Positions 4,447 to 6,823 of a stretch of DNA of 6,823 nucleotides are shown here, piece after piece. Below the pieces are notes generated by a model, which was not told where the DNA came from, made no database searches, and saw only the letters and a list, made by a program, of their open reading frames with translations. The first letter of the stretch is position 1. The number at the start of each line of letters is the position of its first letter. The DNA comes from Opitutaceae bacterium UBA4094. Lineage in GTDB: Bacteria > Verrucomicrobiota > Verrucomicrobiia > Opitutales > Opitutaceae. Position numbers and translations under genes: made by a program. The stretch lies in contig DFYA01000231.1 in assembly GCA_002382525.1 (NCBI GenBank), positions 1 to 6,823 of the forward strand, given 5' to 3'.

Positions 4447-6411
4447 TCACACGTCGGCTTCGACGTGGGAGGCGTGCAGATGGCGCCAGCGGTCGGCGAC
4501 GCGGCGGTGGATCGCGTCGGGCGAAAGACCGTGGGCGGCGCGAAGGATTTCCTGGCTCGTGCCGTGTTCGACAAATGTATCCGGCCAACCGATACGTTCA
4601 ACGGCGGCGGGGCAGTCGGAGTCGTGCAGCGCCTCAAGCACGGCGCTTCCGAAACCGCCGGAGAGGACGTGGTCTTCCATCGTCACCAGCAGCGGGATGC
4701 AGGCGGCGTGACTGAGGAGGAGCGTGCGGTCGAGGGGCTTGACGAAGCGGGCGTTCAAGACGCCGACGGAGAGGTTCTCTTCGGCTTCGAGGCGGGCGGC
4801 TAGGGCGAGGGCGTCCTGCACCATGGAGCCGAGCGCCCAGATCATGATGTTGGAACCCTGTTTGAGGACCTCGGCTTGGCCGACGGGAAGCGTGGCGGGC
4901 TGGCCTTTGATTTTGACGCCGACGCCGGCGCCGCGCGGGTAACGAATAAAACCCGGGCCGGGGAGTTGGAGGCTCGTGTGCATCATGTCGACGAGCTCGT
5001 CCTCGTCTTTCGGCTGCATGATGGTGGCGTTCGGCACGGGGCGGAGGTAGGCGAGATCGAACAGACCATGGTGCGTCGGGCCGTCGTTGGGCGAAAGGCC
5101 GGCGCGGTCCATCACGAAGGTGACGGGCAGGTTTTGCAGCGCGACGTCGTGGATGATCGGGTCGTAGCCGCGCTGAAGGAAGGTGGAGTAGATCGCGACG
5201 ACGGGTTTGATGCCCTTGGTGGCGAGGCCGGCGGCAAAGATAACGGCGTGTTCCTCGGCGATGCCGACGTCGAAAAACTGTTTCGGGCACTCGGCGGCGA
5301 GGTGTGAGAGACCGGTGCCGCTCGGCATGGCGCCGGTGATGCCGACGACCGCGGGATCGGCCTTGGCGAAACGCACGAGCGCCTTGCCCATGATGTCTTG
5401 GTAATTCGGTGCCGGCACGCAGTCGGGCGCGACGGCGGGTTTGATGTTTTCGCCGGTGAGCGGGTCGTAGGGGCTGGCGCCGTGAAACTTTTCCGGGTGC
5501 GCGAGGGCGGCGTCGAGGCCTTTGCCCTTCTTGGTGAGCACGTGAAGGATGACGGGCGTGTCGCAGTGCTTGGCGAACTCCAGGTTTTTGACGAGTTCGT
5601 CGAGGTCGTGTCCGTCAATCGGGCCGAGGTAGCGCAGACCGAATTTCTCGAAGAGCGAGGACTCGACAAAGAAATCTTTGGTCTCGCGTTTCCACTTCAT
5701 CCACAGGCGGTGCATGTCTTGGCCGCCGGGCAGACCGGTGAAGAACTTTTCGAGATCGTGGTGGACCTTGTTGTAGGTCGGGTGGGTGGAGAGCCGGTTG
5801 AGGTATTTGGAGATGGCGCCGACGTTCTTGGCGATGGACCATTCGTTGTCGTTGAGGATGACGATGAGGCGCTTGGTGGAGCTGACGACGTTGTTGAGCG
5901 CTTCGAGGGTGATGCCGCAGGTGAAGGCGGCGTCTCCGCAGAGGGCGACGACATGTTCGTCGGAGCCGCGCAGGTCGCGAGCGGTCGCCATGCCCAACGC
6001 GGCGGACAACGCGGTGCCGGCGTGGCCCGCGCCGAAGGAATCATGCGGGCTCTCGGCGCGATAAAGGAAACCGCTGGCACCGTCGGTTTGGCGGAGTTTT
6101 TTGAAGAACTCGCCGCCGCGGCCGGTGAGGAGCTTGTGCACGTAGCCTTGGTGGGCGACGTCGAAGACAAACTGGTCGTCGGGCGTGGTGAACACGCGGT
6201 GCAACGCGAGAGTGAGTTCCACGACGCCGAGGTTGGGGCCGACGTGGCCGCCATTACGCGAGGTGACGGTGATGATCTCTTCGCGAATCTCCTGGGCGAG
6301 CTGCGTCAGCTTGTCGGACGGGAGGGCTTTGACTTCGGCCGGCCCGTGAATCGAGGGCAACAGGCGGGTGCGGCCAGAGAAGGGAGCCGAGGAAGCGGCG
6401 GACGTGTTCAT
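4447..6411 (-). CDS. dxs: 1-deoxy-D-xylulose-5-phosphate synthase
   Basis: 654 residues from the ATG at 6411; an in-frame TTG lies directly before it at 6414. The enzyme condenses pyruvate and glyceraldehyde 3-phosphate into 1-deoxy-D-xylulose 5-phosphate using thiamine diphosphate and Mg2+. This is the first step of the MEP isoprenoid pathway, in the cytosol. The N-terminal TPP domain (~30-310) shows His56 (RNGGH), FDVAHQGYVHK, GAGHAGTALSAALG, Asp160 in the metal motif and Asn189 (LNDNEWSI), spaced 29 residues as in E. coli DXS (Asp152, Asn181), then GPIDGHD. The middle transketolase-like domain (~337-500) shows the ThDP-activating Glu386 (VGIAEEHAV), YSTFLQRGYD, His447 (NDGPTHHG) and Arg493 (RYPRG). 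The C-terminal transketolase domain (~515-645) follows. The metal motif reads GDA where most DXS proteins have GDG. Length is slightly above E. coli (620), mainly from the N-terminus and inserts. It lies 38 bp after xseB, probably in the same operon. No Shine-Dalgarno is seen. Confidence 0.97.
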   Translation of the reverse strand: MNTSAASSAPFSGRTRLLPSIHGPAEVKALPSDKLTQLAQEIREEIITVTSRNGGHVGPNLGVVELTLALHRVFTTPDDQFVFDVAHQGYVHKLLTGRGGEFFKKLRQTDGASGFLYRAESPHDSFGAGHAGTALSAALGMATARDLRGSDEHVVALCGDAAFTCGITLEALNNVVSSTKRLIVILNDNEWSIAKNVGAISKYLNRLSTHPTYNKVHHDLEKFFTGLPGGQDMHRLWMKWKRETKDFFVESSLFEKFGLRYLGPIDGHDLDELVKNLEFAKHCDTPVILHVLTKKGKGLDAALAHPEKFHGASPYDPLTGENIKPAVAPDCVPAPNYQDIMGKALVRFAKADPAVVGITGAMPSGTGLSHLAAECPKQFFDVGIAEEHAVIFAAGLATKGIKPVVAIYSTFLQRGYDPIIHDVALQNLPVTFVMDRAGLSPNDGPTHHGLFDLAYLRPVPNATIMQPKDEDELVDMMHTSLQLPGPGFIRYPRGAGVGVKIKGQPATLPVGQAEVLKQGSNIMIWALGSMVQDALALAARLEAEENLSVGVLNARFVKPLDRTLLLSHAACIPLLVTMEDHVLSGGFGSAVLEALHDSDCPAAVERIGWPDTFVEHGTSQEILRAAHGLSPDAIHRRVADRWRHLHASHVEADV

Positions 6412-6449
6412 CAAACGGAAAATGGGTTAAGAGCCGAACGGCGGTGGGC

Positions 6450-6716
6450 TTAAGCGCCGCGTTCGGTTTCGAACGGGGCGAGGGCGATGGAGCCGTCTTT
6501 CTGTTTCTTGAGCTGCTCAATCTTGAGCTCGGCCTCTTTTAGGCGGGATTCGCAAACCTTAAGCAGCGTGTTGCCTTCTTCAAACTTGGCCAGCAACTCG
6601 GCGAGAGGAACTTCGCCGGACTCCATCGATTCGACGATGGATTCGAGGCGTTCGAGGGCGTGCTCGAACGAAGGCGGCTGTTGGGTTTTGGATTCCACAG
6701 CGGACAAACCATGCAA
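6450..6716 (-). CDS. xseB: Exodeoxyribonuclease VII small subunit
   Basis: 88 residues if started at TTG 6716. TTG 6707 and GTG 6698 are also in frame and would give 85 or 82 residues; the family is usually about 75-85. An in-frame stop at 6732-6734 sets the upstream limit. Exonuclease VII (XseA with several XseB copies) degrades single-stranded DNA to oligonucleotides in repair and recombination. The family signature is clear: SFEHALERLESIVESMESGEVPLAE, then LLAKFEEGNTLLKVCESRLKEAELKIEQL, two helices forming the coiled-coil hairpin that coats XseA. The tail is short, acidic and basic. xseA is not in the window. The 38-bp spacing to dxs, on the same strand and with no terminator between, suggests co-transcription; xseB-dxs linkage also occurs in other bacteria. 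No start has a visible Shine-Dalgarno, so the exact start is uncertain. Confidence 0.92.
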   Translation of the reverse strand: MHGLSAVESKTQQPPSFEHALERLESIVESMESGEVPLAELLAKFEEGNTLLKVCESRLKEAELKIEQLKKQKDGSIALAPFETERGA

Positions 6717-6734
6717 GGCGGAGGAGGCATTTCA

Positions 6735-6823
6735 ATCAATCTTTGGGGGCGGCGCAGTGGGGTGGATGAACACCCGCATGAGTGGGCCTACTGCATGCAG
6801 ATACGGGCGGACGCGGCGTGGCG
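6735..6823. other. Coding-looking window edge, strand unresolved
   Basis: Both strands are open here in the same codon register. On the minus strand a frame enters from the right edge and ends at TGA 6732-6734 with PLMRVFIHPTAPPPKID, 15 nt before the TTG of xseB; this would be the C-terminus of an operon partner. On the plus strand a frame reads VDEHPHEWAYCMQIRADAAW from GTG 6762, with an in-frame ATG as far back as 6711; this would be the start of a divergent gene. Codon-position composition slightly favours the plus strand, but the stretch is too short to decide. An AT-rich patch at 6729-6744 may mark an intergenic boundary. I recognise neither product. Confidence 0.3.

Noticed and set aside
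3543..4715. 390-codon open frame on the plus strand opposite the glucosidase and the 3' end of dxs
   Set aside because: It crosses two well-supported minus-strand genes and the repeat array between them. Its Gly/Val/Asp/Arg-rich composition is that of the complement of GC-rich coding DNA.
5398..6453. 351-codon open frame on the plus strand opposite dxs
   Set aside because: It is antisense to conserved DXS motifs, with the typical composition of a mirror frame in GC-rich DNA and no recognisable motif.

Overview
The window is GC-rich bacterial chromosome with conserved housekeeping genes and no sign of phage, plasmid, insertion sequence or CRISPR. The flavour of the proteins suggests Verrucomicrobia, perhaps the Opitutaceae: a dxs variant with GDA in place of GDG, a cytosolic GH1 glucosidase, a secreted subtilase with tail Ig domains, and starts lacking Shine-Dalgarno sequences. 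This placement is inference from remembered family resemblance, not a database result.

Layout from left to right. Positions 1-387 (+) hold the 3' end of a gene cut by the window edge, possibly the C-terminus of an iron-type ABC transporter solute-binding protein. It converges on a secreted S8 (subtilisin-family) peptidase at 500-2260 (-), which has its own intrinsic terminator at 428-456. Positions 2261-2479 are non-coding and contain small dyads. A tRNA-Gly(CCC) lies at 2480-2554 (+), followed by a 71-residue exported Lys/Ala/Glu protein with three CysCys pairs (2630-2845, +) and a strong terminator (2869-2900, +). The minus-strand block then reads, in transcription order from right to left, xseB (exonuclease VII small subunit), dxs (1-deoxyxylulose-5-phosphate synthase) and a GH1 beta-glucosidase. 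xseB and dxs are 38 bp apart and probably form an operon. Between dxs and the glucosidase is a 133-bp gap with three degenerate 24-bp direct repeats and a terminator-like hairpin, so the glucosidase is probably a separate unit. The last ~90 bases look coding, but the strand cannot be settled.

The genes do not form one system. dxs opens the MEP isoprenoid pathway, xseB serves DNA repair, the glucosidase handles intracellular beta-glucosides, and the peptidase degrades protein outside the cytoplasm. The least explained element is the small CysCys-repeat exported protein behind the tRNA. I see no convincing new multi-gene system.
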